Source of the DNA: Alphaproteobacteria bacterium
GTDB lineage: Bacteria > Pseudomonadota > Alphaproteobacteria > Kiloniellales > J153
Assembly: GCA_003693905.1 (NCBI GenBank)
Contig: RFLL01000340.1
Location: forward strand, 1 to 11,409
DNA: 11,409 nt
Direction: 5' to 3'
Below are positions 1-6,211 of this stretch, piece after piece; within the stretch, counting starts at the first letter, position 1; the number at the start of each line of letters is the position of its first letter. The translations under genes and the position numbers were made by a program. The notes under the pieces are model-generated. The model had not been told where the DNA came from, did no database searches, and saw only the letters and a list, made by a program, of their open reading frames with translations.

Positions 1-26
1 GGAGAAAATATAAATAAAGATAAAAA

Positions 27-136
27 TTTACATTACGTGTCATGTGAAAAGTACATTGCTTTCACGTGACATGAGGGACGTTTTCTGGATTCTGCTTCAT
101 CCTGTGTCGCGATTTATCAAATCTTAGGATTTATCA
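27..136 (+). promoter_or_regulatory. AT-rich regulatory region upstream of cheZ
   Basis: The first 140 bases are much richer in A and T than the rest of the window and hold no credible gene. They contain a sigma70-like pair, TTTACA at 27-32 and TACATT at 52-57, but the 19-base spacer is long, so the promoter is tentative. The region also carries an imperfect inverted repeat (36-51 with 59-73) and two direct copies of GATTTATCA at 111-119 and 128-136, 17 bases apart start to start. Regulator-binding sites for cheZ are the natural reading, by inference from position only. Confidence 0.35.
36..73. repeat. Imperfect inverted repeat with embedded direct repeat
   Basis: The arm CGTGTCATGTGAAAAG (36-51) pairs with CTTTCACGTGACATG (59-73), with two mismatches and one unpaired A, around a 7-base centre. 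The right arm contains the perfect palindrome TCACGTGA (62-69). The two arms also read as direct repeats: ACGTGTCATG (35-44) and ACGTGACATG (64-73) differ at one base. This double symmetry suggests a protein-binding operator more than an RNA terminator. It overlaps the tentative -10 box of the cheZ promoter. Confidence 0.5.
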
Positions 137-226
137 GGGATTCATGAGGCATACCCCGTACCACCCTCGCCGGTCGTTCTTCCACCGGCCGGAGAGAGCG
201 AGCGTTCGTCCAAGGAGTATCCCTTC

Positions 227-967
227 ATGCGTCGTTCCAACGTCGTCAAAGAGTTCAGCGTTGAGCGTCAGCGCCGGTTGCGGCGCCTGGCGAAACCGGA
301 CGAAATTTCCAACGCCGATCTGTACCGCGCGATCATGGAGCTGCGCGACGAAATCGCCGCCTTGGAAGAAGCCGTCCCCTCGGCAGCGGCCCTGGGGACA
401 CGGCCGGACGCTTCCGTTTCCAACACCAACCCGGTAACGGACACCAAGGAAGCCATCGCCGCCCGCATCGAAATCGCCCAGATGGTGCGCATGATCGGGC
501 GGGCCAAAATGGAAATCGCCTCGATCAAGCATCCCAAGACCGATGACGACCGCATGCTGACGGCAACGAACGAACTGGATGCCATCGTGGTGGCGACAGA
601 GACTTCGACCGAGGATATTCTCTCCGCCAGCGAGCGGATCGAGGGCATGATACGCCGCATTGCCGCGCTTCATCCCGACGACGAAGACGTACTGGCAATC
701 AGCGAACAGATCGCCAACGAAATCATCAAGATTTTCGAAGCTTGCAGCTTCCAGGACATCACCGGGCAGCGCATCACCAAGGTGGTCAAGACGATCCGCT
801 ATATCGAGGAGCGGGTGCTGGCTCTGATCAACATCTGGGGGGCCGAAGCCTTCATGGAGCTGCCGGTGCCGGAAAATGCACAATCCGGCGATGACGGCCT
901 GATGTCCGGCCCGCAACTGCCCAATCAGGGCATCTCGCAGGAAGACATCAACGCCCTGTTCGAGTAG
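227..967 (+). CDS. cheZ: Protein phosphatase CheZ (chemotaxis)
   Basis: CheZ dephosphorylates the response regulator CheY-P in the cytoplasm and so ends the signal sent from chemoreceptors to the flagellar motor. The 246-residue product shows the family's active-site segment SFQDITGQRITKVVKTI at 174-190, equivalent to FQDLTGQ of E. coli CheZ. D177 and Q181 correspond to the catalytic Asp143 and Gln147. Most of the protein reads as long charged helices, consistent with the four-helix bundle of the CheZ dimer. The last residues, GISQEDINALFE, form a detached acidic tail expected to dock on CheY; they resemble the CheY-binding N-terminus of FliM. The start is set by AAGGAG at 212-217, nine bases before the ATG. 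No chemotaxis gene is adjacent on the right; the left neighbour lies outside the window. Family assignment is firm; its regulation is unknown. Confidence 0.93.
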   Translation: MRRSNVVKEFSVERQRRLRRLAKPDEISNADLYRAIMELRDEIAALEEAVPSAAALGTRPDASVSNTNPVTDTKEAIAARIEIAQMVRMIGRAKMEIASIKHPKTDDDRMLTATNELDAIVVATETSTEDILSASERIEGMIRRIAALHPDDEDVLAISEQIANEIIKIFEACSFQDITGQRITKVVKTIRYIEERVLALINIWGAEAFMELPVPENAQSGDDGLMSGPQLPNQGISQEDINALFE

Positions 968-992
968 CGCGGGTTCCGTTCCGACGGCGACC

Positions 993-1012
993 GGCGCTCC
1001 CCCGGAGCCGCC
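993..1012. terminator. GC-rich stem-loop between convergent genes
   Basis: GGCGCTCC (993-1000) and GGAGCCGCC (1004-1012) form an eight-pair stem with one bulged C and a CCC loop, 26 bases after the cheZ stop. It lies between cheZ and the convergent small membrane protein gene, where a bidirectional terminator would be expected. There is no T tract on either strand, so intrinsic termination is doubtful and it may only protect RNA ends. Confidence 0.3.
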
Positions 1013-1026
1013 AGCCGTGCGTGCGT

Positions 1027-1200
1027 TCAGCCGTTGTGATTGTGCGGCGTGAGGCCCGTCCGCTTCATTGAAAGCTGCTCGTCCTCATAGCCCCCGCGCC
1101 GTGTTCGCAAGGAACGGCGCTCAAGGTGACAGGCGATGATCAGGGCGACGATCGCCCCGACGACCGTGATCAGGCCGGTAAACGCATAAACCGAATTCAT
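1027..1200 (-). CDS. Small single-span membrane protein, hypothetical
   Basis: This 57-codon reading frame starts MNSVYAFTGLITVV. A hydrophobic stretch at about residues 5-23 (YAFTGL to IIAC) is followed by a basic segment, HLERRSLRTRR, and a polar tail ending HNHNG. By the positive-inside rule the short N-terminus would face the periplasm and the tail the cytoplasm. An in-frame TAA lies ten codons upstream and no other ATG or GTG intervenes, so the ATG at 1200 is the only likely start. The possible ribosome site, AGGTAGAG, is weak. I do not recognise the family. The clean hydrophobic-then-basic pattern supports a real gene, but a frame this short can arise by chance. It follows the hypothetical gene at 1395-1961 on the same strand and converges on cheZ. 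Confidence 0.5.
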   Translation of the reverse strand: MNSVYAFTGLITVVGAIVALIIACHLERRSLRTRRGGYEDEQLSMKRTGLTPHNHNG

Positions 1201-1394
1201 GATGCCGTTCTCTACCTGAGGTGGCGGTTACGTCGTGTGGACGTTCAGAACACCACAAACGCCTTAAGTTTTCTTTGCGAGACCAATGAAATCGCCCGTC
1301 CCGGCGTCCACGATCGGCATTCATGACCGACGCCCCGCGTGTCCCGCGCCACGACAACGGGTGCCGGATACTGTCGGTTCTCCAGTCCGGCAGA

Positions 1395-1961
1395 TCAGGG
1401 CGCGCGGGCTTCCTCGCCACGCCCGCAGGCCCAGGCGGTAAAGGCTTCGAGCCGTGCCAGCGGCGCCGAGGGCGGTGCGACATGGCTCAAGCCGAACACC
1501 ATCCGGTCCGGCGAGCCTGCCACCTCGGCCACGGCATCGACATAGTTCGTGGTACCGCGGTAATAGACGCGCGGATCAAGCGGGATCACCGTAATCGGCC
1601 CGACATCGGCCGCGATGCGCCCGCTCGCCCGGTCGAGAACGAACAGGACCACCGGGCGGCTCGGGGCCCAGTCGACGCCGGCGCGGCTGACCAGAAGAAG
1701 TTCCTCGCTTTTGTAGGCCCGGGTGCGGGCATCGATCCAATAGCCCCAGCCACGCCAGCATTCTGCGGCGCCGGCCTTTGCGATTCCGGCTGCCAGAGGC
1801 ACCATCACCCCAAGCATGACCACTGCGATGCCGCGTCCACGCCGCGCCGCGCCGCGACAGCGCGCAACCAGGTCGCCCAGCGCCCCTGTCGATCCCGTTA
1901 CCCCCGTCGCTCCCGTGCAAGTCGCAAGTCGAACCATGATGCCAGTCCCGCTCATCGCCAT
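1395..1961 (-). CDS. Hypothetical exported or membrane-anchored protein
   Basis: I do not recognise this protein. With the start used here it has 188 residues. An arginine-rich segment (RCRGAARRGRG) precedes one hydrophobic stretch at about residues 45-61 (IAVVMLGVMVPLAAGIA). This is followed by KAGAAECW, which could be a signal peptidase site. The remaining part, about 120 residues, would be periplasmic; it is rich in Trp and Tyr (CWRGWGYWIDARTRAY) and has two cysteines, C68 and C179, that could form a disulfide. Codons are strongly G/C-ended, like the neighbours, supporting a real gene. The start is uncertain: the frame is open to an ATG at 2027, and further ATGs lie at 1955 and 1937. I chose 1961 because GGTGGG precedes it closely. 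The N-region before the hydrophobic stretch is long for a signal peptide, so a type II membrane anchor is an alternative. Confidence 0.6.
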   Translation of the reverse strand: MAMSGTGIMVRLATCTGATGVTGSTGALGDLVARCRGAARRGRGIAVVMLGVMVPLAAGIAKAGAAECWRGWGYWIDARTRAYKSEELLLVSRAGVDWAPSRPVVLFVLDRASGRIAADVGPITVIPLDPRVYYRGTTNYVDAVAEVAGSPDRMVFGLSHVAPPSAPLARLEAFTAWACGRGEEARAP

Positions 1962-2096
1962 CGCGCCCACCCGGGCCGGCATGAGACAGTCCCGTTCTGC
2001 CGCGACCCGCTGCCGCCACGGCCTCATCCTGTCCCGGTTCGCTATGACGATCCAGTATGACGTTCAGCCGTTAACGCACGGCGAAGGCATGGCCCG

Positions 2097-2126
2097 GCAG
2101 AGCTGTATTCCGCGATTCCGCTCTGC
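2097..2126. repeat. Inverted repeat downstream of the ABC operon
   Basis: GCAGAGC (2097-2103) and GCTCTGC (2120-2126) are perfect seven-base complements around a 16-base centre that itself contains the direct repeat ATTCCGCG/ATTCCGCT. It begins about 20 bases beyond the stop of the fused ATPase gene and could mark the operon's end. No T tract follows on the minus strand and the loop is wide, so its role as a terminator is unproven. Confidence 0.25.
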
Positions 2127-2146
2127 TCGACGCGGCGGCGCCTTTC

Positions 2147-4273
2147 TCATTCGGCGGCCGATTTGTCCTTCGCCGTCTGGACGAAGACCGGATCGACCCT
2201 GCGCAATTCGTCCATCGGAATATGGCACAGAATGACATGCCCGGGGGCCGCCTCCACGAACGGCGGTGGCTCGGCCTCGCAAATGCGGCCGATCTTGCGC
2301 GGACACCGGGTGTGGAACGGGCACCCCCTGGGCGGGTTCATCACGCTGGGCAGGTTGCCTTCGAGGATGATCCGCTTCTTTTCTATCGACGTATCGGCGA
2401 TCGGCACGGCCGACAGCAGAGCTTCCGTATAGGGGTGGTACGGCGGCGAGAATACTTCGTCGGTGGTCCCCTGCTCCATGATCTGACCGAGGTACATGAC
2501 GACGACCCGGTCGGCCAGATAGCGCACCAGGCTGAGATCGTGGCTGATGAACAGAAGCGTGGTGCGATAGCTGCGCTGAATTTCCATCAGCAGGCCGGTA
2601 ATCGCCGCCTGAACGGAGACGTCCAGCGCCGAGACCGGCTCGTCCGCGACCACCATGGCCGGATTGCCCGCGAACGCACGGGCGATGCCGACACGCTGCT
2701 TCTGACCGCCGGAGAGCTGGCGCGGACGGCGGCGGGCGAACTCGCGCGGCAGCTTGACAAGATCGAGGAGCTGGATGACCCGTTCCTGAATCTTGTCCTT
2801 GTCCGTTTCCACACCGAATTTCTTGATCACCCGCGCCAGTTGCGCCCCAACGGTATGGCTCGGATTGAGGGTGTCGAAGGGGTTCTGGAAGATCATCTGC
2901 ATCGAGCCGATTTGCGCCGGCGAGCGCTTCTGAACCGGCAGCTTGCCGATCTCCTGATCCTTGAAGACGACCTCGCCGTCGCTTGCCGTCTCCAGCCCCA
3001 TCAGCACTTTCGCGAATGTCGATTTGCCGCAGCCCGATTCACCGACGATCGCGACCGTCTCGCACTCGCGGGCATCGAAGGAGATGCGTTCATTGGCCTT
3101 GACGTAGCGGACCCGTTTGCCGCGGATCAAGGCCACCAGGGAATTGTCGGCAAGTTCATAATACTTGCGCATTTCGCGAACCGACAGCACTACCTCGCCC
3201 GAGGTGACGCTTTCTCCGCTCAACCCCTCGGGACGATAGCTTTCCCAGTCGATCTCCTGCCAGCGCAGACACCGCACCTCGTGACCCGAACGATCGTCGA
3301 CGGTGGCCATGGGAATGGTTCCGCGCTCGATCGCCCGGTCACACACACCTTCCTGGAAGAAATCGCATCGCGGCGCAAAATAGCACCCGACCGGGCGTTC
3401 ATGGGGAAGCGGAAGCTGGCCGCGGATCGGAACCAGCGGATGCGCCGTTTTGTCGGCTCCCGGCAACGGAATGCAACTGAACAGCCCCTTGGTATAGGGA
3501 TGGCGCATGTGGTCGAACACCTCTTCGACCGTGCCGTGTTCGACGACGACCCCCGAATACATCACGTTCACCCGGTCGCAGGTCGCCAGGATCAAACCCA
3601 GATTGTGCGAGATATAGATCATCGAGGTGTCGAAGCGCTCGGCGATCTGGCCGATCAGCTCGACGATGCCGGCTTCCACCGTGACGTCGAGCGCCGTTGT
3701 CGGTTCGTCGAGAAGCAGCAGCGACGGGTTCGACAGCAGGGCCATGGCAATGACGACACGCTGCTGCTGGCCGCCGGAAATCTGATGCGGGTAGGAGTTC
3801 ATCACCCGTTCGGGGTCGGGCAGATTGACCGCCGCCAGAATCTCCACCGCGCGTTCGTAGGCCTCCTTCTCGGTGATCTCCTCGTGGCACAGCGGCACTT
3901 CCATGAGCTGCTGGCCGAGGCGCATGCTCGGGTTCAGGGCGGCCATCGGCTCCTGATAGATCATGGCGATCTCGTTGCCGCGCAACTGACGCAGCTCTTC
4001 CCGGCTCAGGCTCGCCAGGTCGATTCCCTTGTAGATCACCTCGCCACCGACGATGCCGCCGTTGTTGCCCAGGTACTGCATGATGGCCATCGCCACGGTC
4101 GATTTGCCGCAACCCGATTCGCCGACCAGCCCGACGCTGTCGCCCTTGTTCAGGGTCAAGTTGAAATCAACGACGGCGGGGATTTCCCCGGCCCGGGTGA
4201 AATAGGATATGGATAGATTCCGGCATTCGAGAATCGGGCCGTCGTAATCTTGCAATCGGGTCGATACAACCAT
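2147..4273 (-). CDS. Fused DppD-DppF-type ABC transporter ATPase
   Basis: This protein powers import of a peptide-like substrate through the two permeases encoded just upstream. Its 708 residues hold two complete nucleotide-binding domains. The first has Walker A GESGCGKST at 51-59, signature SGGQQ at 167-171, Walker B LLLLDEP at 185-191 and switch His223. The second has Walker A at 411-419, LSGGQ at 520-524, Walker B VVADEP at 541-546 and His578. Each domain ends in an oligopeptide-transporter C-terminal extension with four cysteines (C297, C303, C311, C335; C651, C657, C665, C683). Such cysteine sets are reported to hold an iron-sulfur cluster in some Opp/Dpp ATPases. The layout matches E. 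coli YejF and GsiA, where the two ATPases are likewise fused. The frame opens at 4336, but the start at 4273 fits better: GAGGGG lies six bases upstream and overlaps the stop of the preceding permease. Both ATP sites look intact. Confidence 0.95.
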   Translation of the reverse strand: MVVSTRLQDYDGPILECRNLSISYFTRAGEIPAVVDFNLTLNKGDSVGLVGESGCGKSTVAMAIMQYLGNNGGIVGGEVIYKGIDLASLSREELRQLRGNEIAMIYQEPMAALNPSMRLGQQLMEVPLCHEEITEKEAYERAVEILAAVNLPDPERVMNSYPHQISGGQQQRVVIAMALLSNPSLLLLDEPTTALDVTVEAGIVELIGQIAERFDTSMIYISHNLGLILATCDRVNVMYSGVVVEHGTVEEVFDHMRHPYTKGLFSCIPLPGADKTAHPLVPIRGQLPLPHERPVGCYFAPRCDFFQEGVCDRAIERGTIPMATVDDRSGHEVRCLRWQEIDWESYRPEGLSGESVTSGEVVLSVREMRKYYELADNSLVALIRGKRVRYVKANERISFDARECETVAIVGESGCGKSTFAKVLMGLETASDGEVVFKDQEIGKLPVQKRSPAQIGSMQMIFQNPFDTLNPSHTVGAQLARVIKKFGVETDKDKIQERVIQLLDLVKLPREFARRRPRQLSGGQKQRVGIARAFAGNPAMVVADEPVSALDVSVQAAITGLLMEIQRSYRTTLLFISHDLSLVRYLADRVVVMYLGQIMEQGTTDEVFSPPYHPYTEALLSAVPIADTSIEKKRIILEGNLPSVMNPPRGCPFHTRCPRKIGRICEAEPPPFVEAAPGHVILCHIPMDELRRVDPVFVQTAKDKSAAE

Positions 4274-4283
4274 GTCGCGCCCC

Positions 4284-5168
4284 TCAGTCGCGCAAGGACA
4301 CTTCCCGCAGGCCGTCGGCGAGAAGATTGAAACCAAGCACCAGCGACGAAATCGCGATGCACGGGAACACCGTCATGTGCGGAAACGTCATCGCCATCTG
4401 GCGGGTCTCGTTGATCATGCCGCCCCAGTCGGGATCGGGCGGCGGTAGACCGAGACCGAGAAATCCGAGCACGCCGATGGTGATGATCACATAACCGACG
4501 CGCAGGCAGGCATCGACGATCAACGGTCCGCGCGCGTTGGGCAGAATTTCGATCAGCATGATCCGCCATGGTGTTTCACCGCGCGTTTCCGCAGCAAATA
4601 CGTATTCGCGGTTGCGCAGATCGAGCACCAGGCCACGCACGATCCGGAAGATGCCGGGCGCCGAAGCGAATGTCACCGCGATCACGATATTGGCTGCCGA
4701 TGCGCCGATCGTGGCGATGATGATGATATAGAGAACGAGAACCGGAAACGACAGGATGACGTTGGCGATGAACGACAGCACGTCGTCGGTCATCCCGCGT
4801 CGGTATCCGGCCGCCAGGCCCATCGGAATCCCGACCATGTAAGCACAGAACGTGGCCAGCGGCGCATAGAGAAGAACCTGACGCGAGCCGTGAATGATCC
4901 GCGACAGGATATCGCGGCCGATGTGATCGGTGCCGAGCCAGAAGGTCCCGATTTCGGGAACCGTGGTGCCGGGCATTGCCAGCGGATAGATGGTGGCGTT
5001 GGGAGGAAACGGTGCGATGAGGTCCGCAAAAATCGCCATCAGAACCCAGAACAGCACCAGGCCGGCACCGATCATGCCGACCGTGCTTTCACGCAGAAGC
5101 AGGATCCCCTTCAGCAATCGCAGGAGCGTGGGTTCCCGCGCCGGTACCGGTGCTGCAATATCGGTCAT
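4284..5168 (-). CDS. DppC-like ABC transporter permease
   Basis: This is the second membrane subunit of the importer, forming the channel with the DppB-like partner in the inner membrane. Its 294 residues carry the family landmarks: a cytoplasmic N-terminus and first membrane span at about 30-52, WLGTDHIGRDILSR at 77-90, and the EAA coupling loop at about 189-212 (EYVFAAETRGETPWRIMLIE) that contacts the ATPase. The typical GLGLPPPDPDWGGMI segment follows at 238-252. Five to six hydrophobic spans are visible and the length is normal for the family. The start follows AGGGAGG, which overlaps the stop codon of the DppB-like gene; only 12 bases separate the two frames, and 10 separate this one from the ATPase gene. 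That spacing points to translational coupling. Family is certain; the substrate is not. Confidence 0.95.
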   Translation of the reverse strand: MTDIAAPVPAREPTLLRLLKGILLLRESTVGMIGAGLVLFWVLMAIFADLIAPFPPNATIYPLAMPGTTVPEIGTFWLGTDHIGRDILSRIIHGSRQVLLYAPLATFCAYMVGIPMGLAAGYRRGMTDDVLSFIANVILSFPVLVLYIIIIATIGASAANIVIAVTFASAPGIFRIVRGLVLDLRNREYVFAAETRGETPWRIMLIEILPNARGPLIVDACLRVGYVIITIGVLGFLGLGLPPPDPDWGGMINETRQMAMTFPHMTVFPCIAISSLVLGFNLLADGLREVSLRD

Positions 5169-5180
5169 GGGCGTCCCTCC

Positions 5181-6113
5181 CTAGGCAAACCGGATACGCG
5201 GATTGAGGTAGGTATATCCGAGGTCGGCCAGAGTCTGCGTCGTGACGGCAACGAACACGGCGATCATGGCGCAGGCTTCGATCAGGAAAATGTCCTGATT
5301 GAGCGAAGCCTCCAGCAGCAGTGCGCCAAAGCCCTTGTAGGCGAAAAAGAACTCGACCACGATCACGCCCGACAGCAGCCAGTTGATCTGCAGCATGATG
5401 ACCGTAAACGGCGCGATCAGGGCGTTGCGCAGCGCATGACGCATGATCACCGTCTTGTACGGCAATCCCTTCAGGATCGCGGTGCGGATGTAATGGGTCA
5501 TCATGACTTCGGCCATCGAGGCCCGCGTCATGCGCGTCACATAGCCGAAATCGTAGAGCACCAGAACCATCACCGGCAGGACGAGCTGAACCAGGCTGAA
5601 GCCGTCGCTCATGCTGCTCGTCCCCGGCAGCAGGTCGAGATAGAAGACGAACACCGCCGAGAGCAGCACGGCGCTGGCGAATTCAGGGACCGAGGTGGTG
5701 ATGATCGAGGTCACCGAAATGACGCGGTCAAGCCGCGAGCCTTCCCGCATGCCCGCAAGAACGCCGAGCGCCAGTGACAGCGGCACGACCACCATCATGG
5801 TCGCCAGCCCCAGGATCCCGGTATTGCCAAGGCGCGGCCACAGCACGTCCGAAACCGCGGTCTTGAAGCGTACGGACTCGCCGAAATTGCCGGTGATGAA
5901 GTGGCCCAGCCATTCGAAATAGCGGATATAGACGGGACGGAAGTAGCCGTGCTGTTCGAGCCAGATATTGCGCTGCTCTTCGGAGGTATAGGGCCCCAGG
6001 ACCTTGATCGCCACGCCTTCGACGTTGATTTCAAGGAGAAGAAACAGCAGCAGCGACACTACGATCATGGTCAGGGCCATGGTGCCCAGACGGCGGACGA
6101 TGAAGATGGACAT
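5181..6113 (-). CDS. DppB-like ABC transporter permease
   Basis: This is the first membrane subunit of the importer. The 310-residue protein begins with a span at about 9-29 after MSIFIVRRLG, as in DppB/OppB. A periplasmic segment follows (about 30-95) containing HFITGNFGES, then further spans near 98-121, 137-160, 177-195, 237-257 and 280-300. The EAA-type coupling loop is at about 208-240 (HYIRTAILKGLPYKTVIMRH, then ALRNALIAP). The C-terminus, DLGYTYLNPRIRF, is the usual ending for the family. GGGGAGGA eight bases before the ATG gives a strong ribosome site. The gene lies 98 bases after the binding-protein gene, with a strong stem-loop in the gap, and is closely followed by the DppC-like gene. 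Nothing looks broken or unusual. Confidence 0.95.
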   Translation of the reverse strand: MSIFIVRRLGTMALTMIVVSLLLFLLLEINVEGVAIKVLGPYTSEEQRNIWLEQHGYFRPVYIRYFEWLGHFITGNFGESVRFKTAVSDVLWPRLGNTGILGLATMMVVVPLSLALGVLAGMREGSRLDRVISVTSIITTSVPEFASAVLLSAVFVFYLDLLPGTSSMSDGFSLVQLVLPVMVLVLYDFGYVTRMTRASMAEVMMTHYIRTAILKGLPYKTVIMRHALRNALIAPFTVIMLQINWLLSGVIVVEFFFAYKGFGALLLEASLNQDIFLIEACAMIAVFVAVTTQTLADLGYTYLNPRIRFA

Positions 6114-6168
6114 CTACGGCTTCCTCCCCGATCGAAAGCAAAGCCGGGTGAAAACGGTATCCGCAGCG

Positions 6169-6202
6169 CGCCGGCCGCGCGCGAAGACGCGTGCGGCCGG
6201 CG
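6169..6202 (-). promoter_or_regulatory. Intercistronic GC-rich stem-loop after the binding-protein gene
   Basis: GCCGGCCGCGCGCG (6170-6183) and CGCGTGCGGCCGGC (6188-6201) are complementary at 13 of 14 positions around an AAGA tetraloop; the flanking pair 6169/6202 also matches. In the minus-strand transcript the stem begins 9 bases after the binding-protein stop codon. It has no U tract, so full termination is unlikely. In many importer operons a stem-loop here protects the upstream message from 3' decay or thins out read-through, so that binding protein exceeds permease. That role is inferred from position and strength. Confidence 0.6.
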
Positions 6203-6211
6203 TCCCGGACA

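Noticed and set aside
36..73. Reading the upstream inverted repeat as an intrinsic terminator
   Set aside because: On the plus strand no T tract follows. On the minus strand a T-rich run follows (about 21-29), but no minus-strand gene lies to its right, and the stem is not GC-rich.
1323..2060. Plus-strand open frame of 245 codons opposite the hypothetical exported protein
   Set aside because: Its product is dominated by Arg, His and Pro with no hydrophobic core, whereas the minus-strand frame has G/C-ended codons, a membrane segment and a normal composition.
2222..4216. Plus-strand open frame of 664 codons opposite the fused ATPase gene
   Set aside because: It lies wholly antisense to a gene with two intact ABC ATPase domains, has His/Arg/Asp-rich composition typical of antisense frames in GC-rich DNA, and shows no domain or ribosome site.
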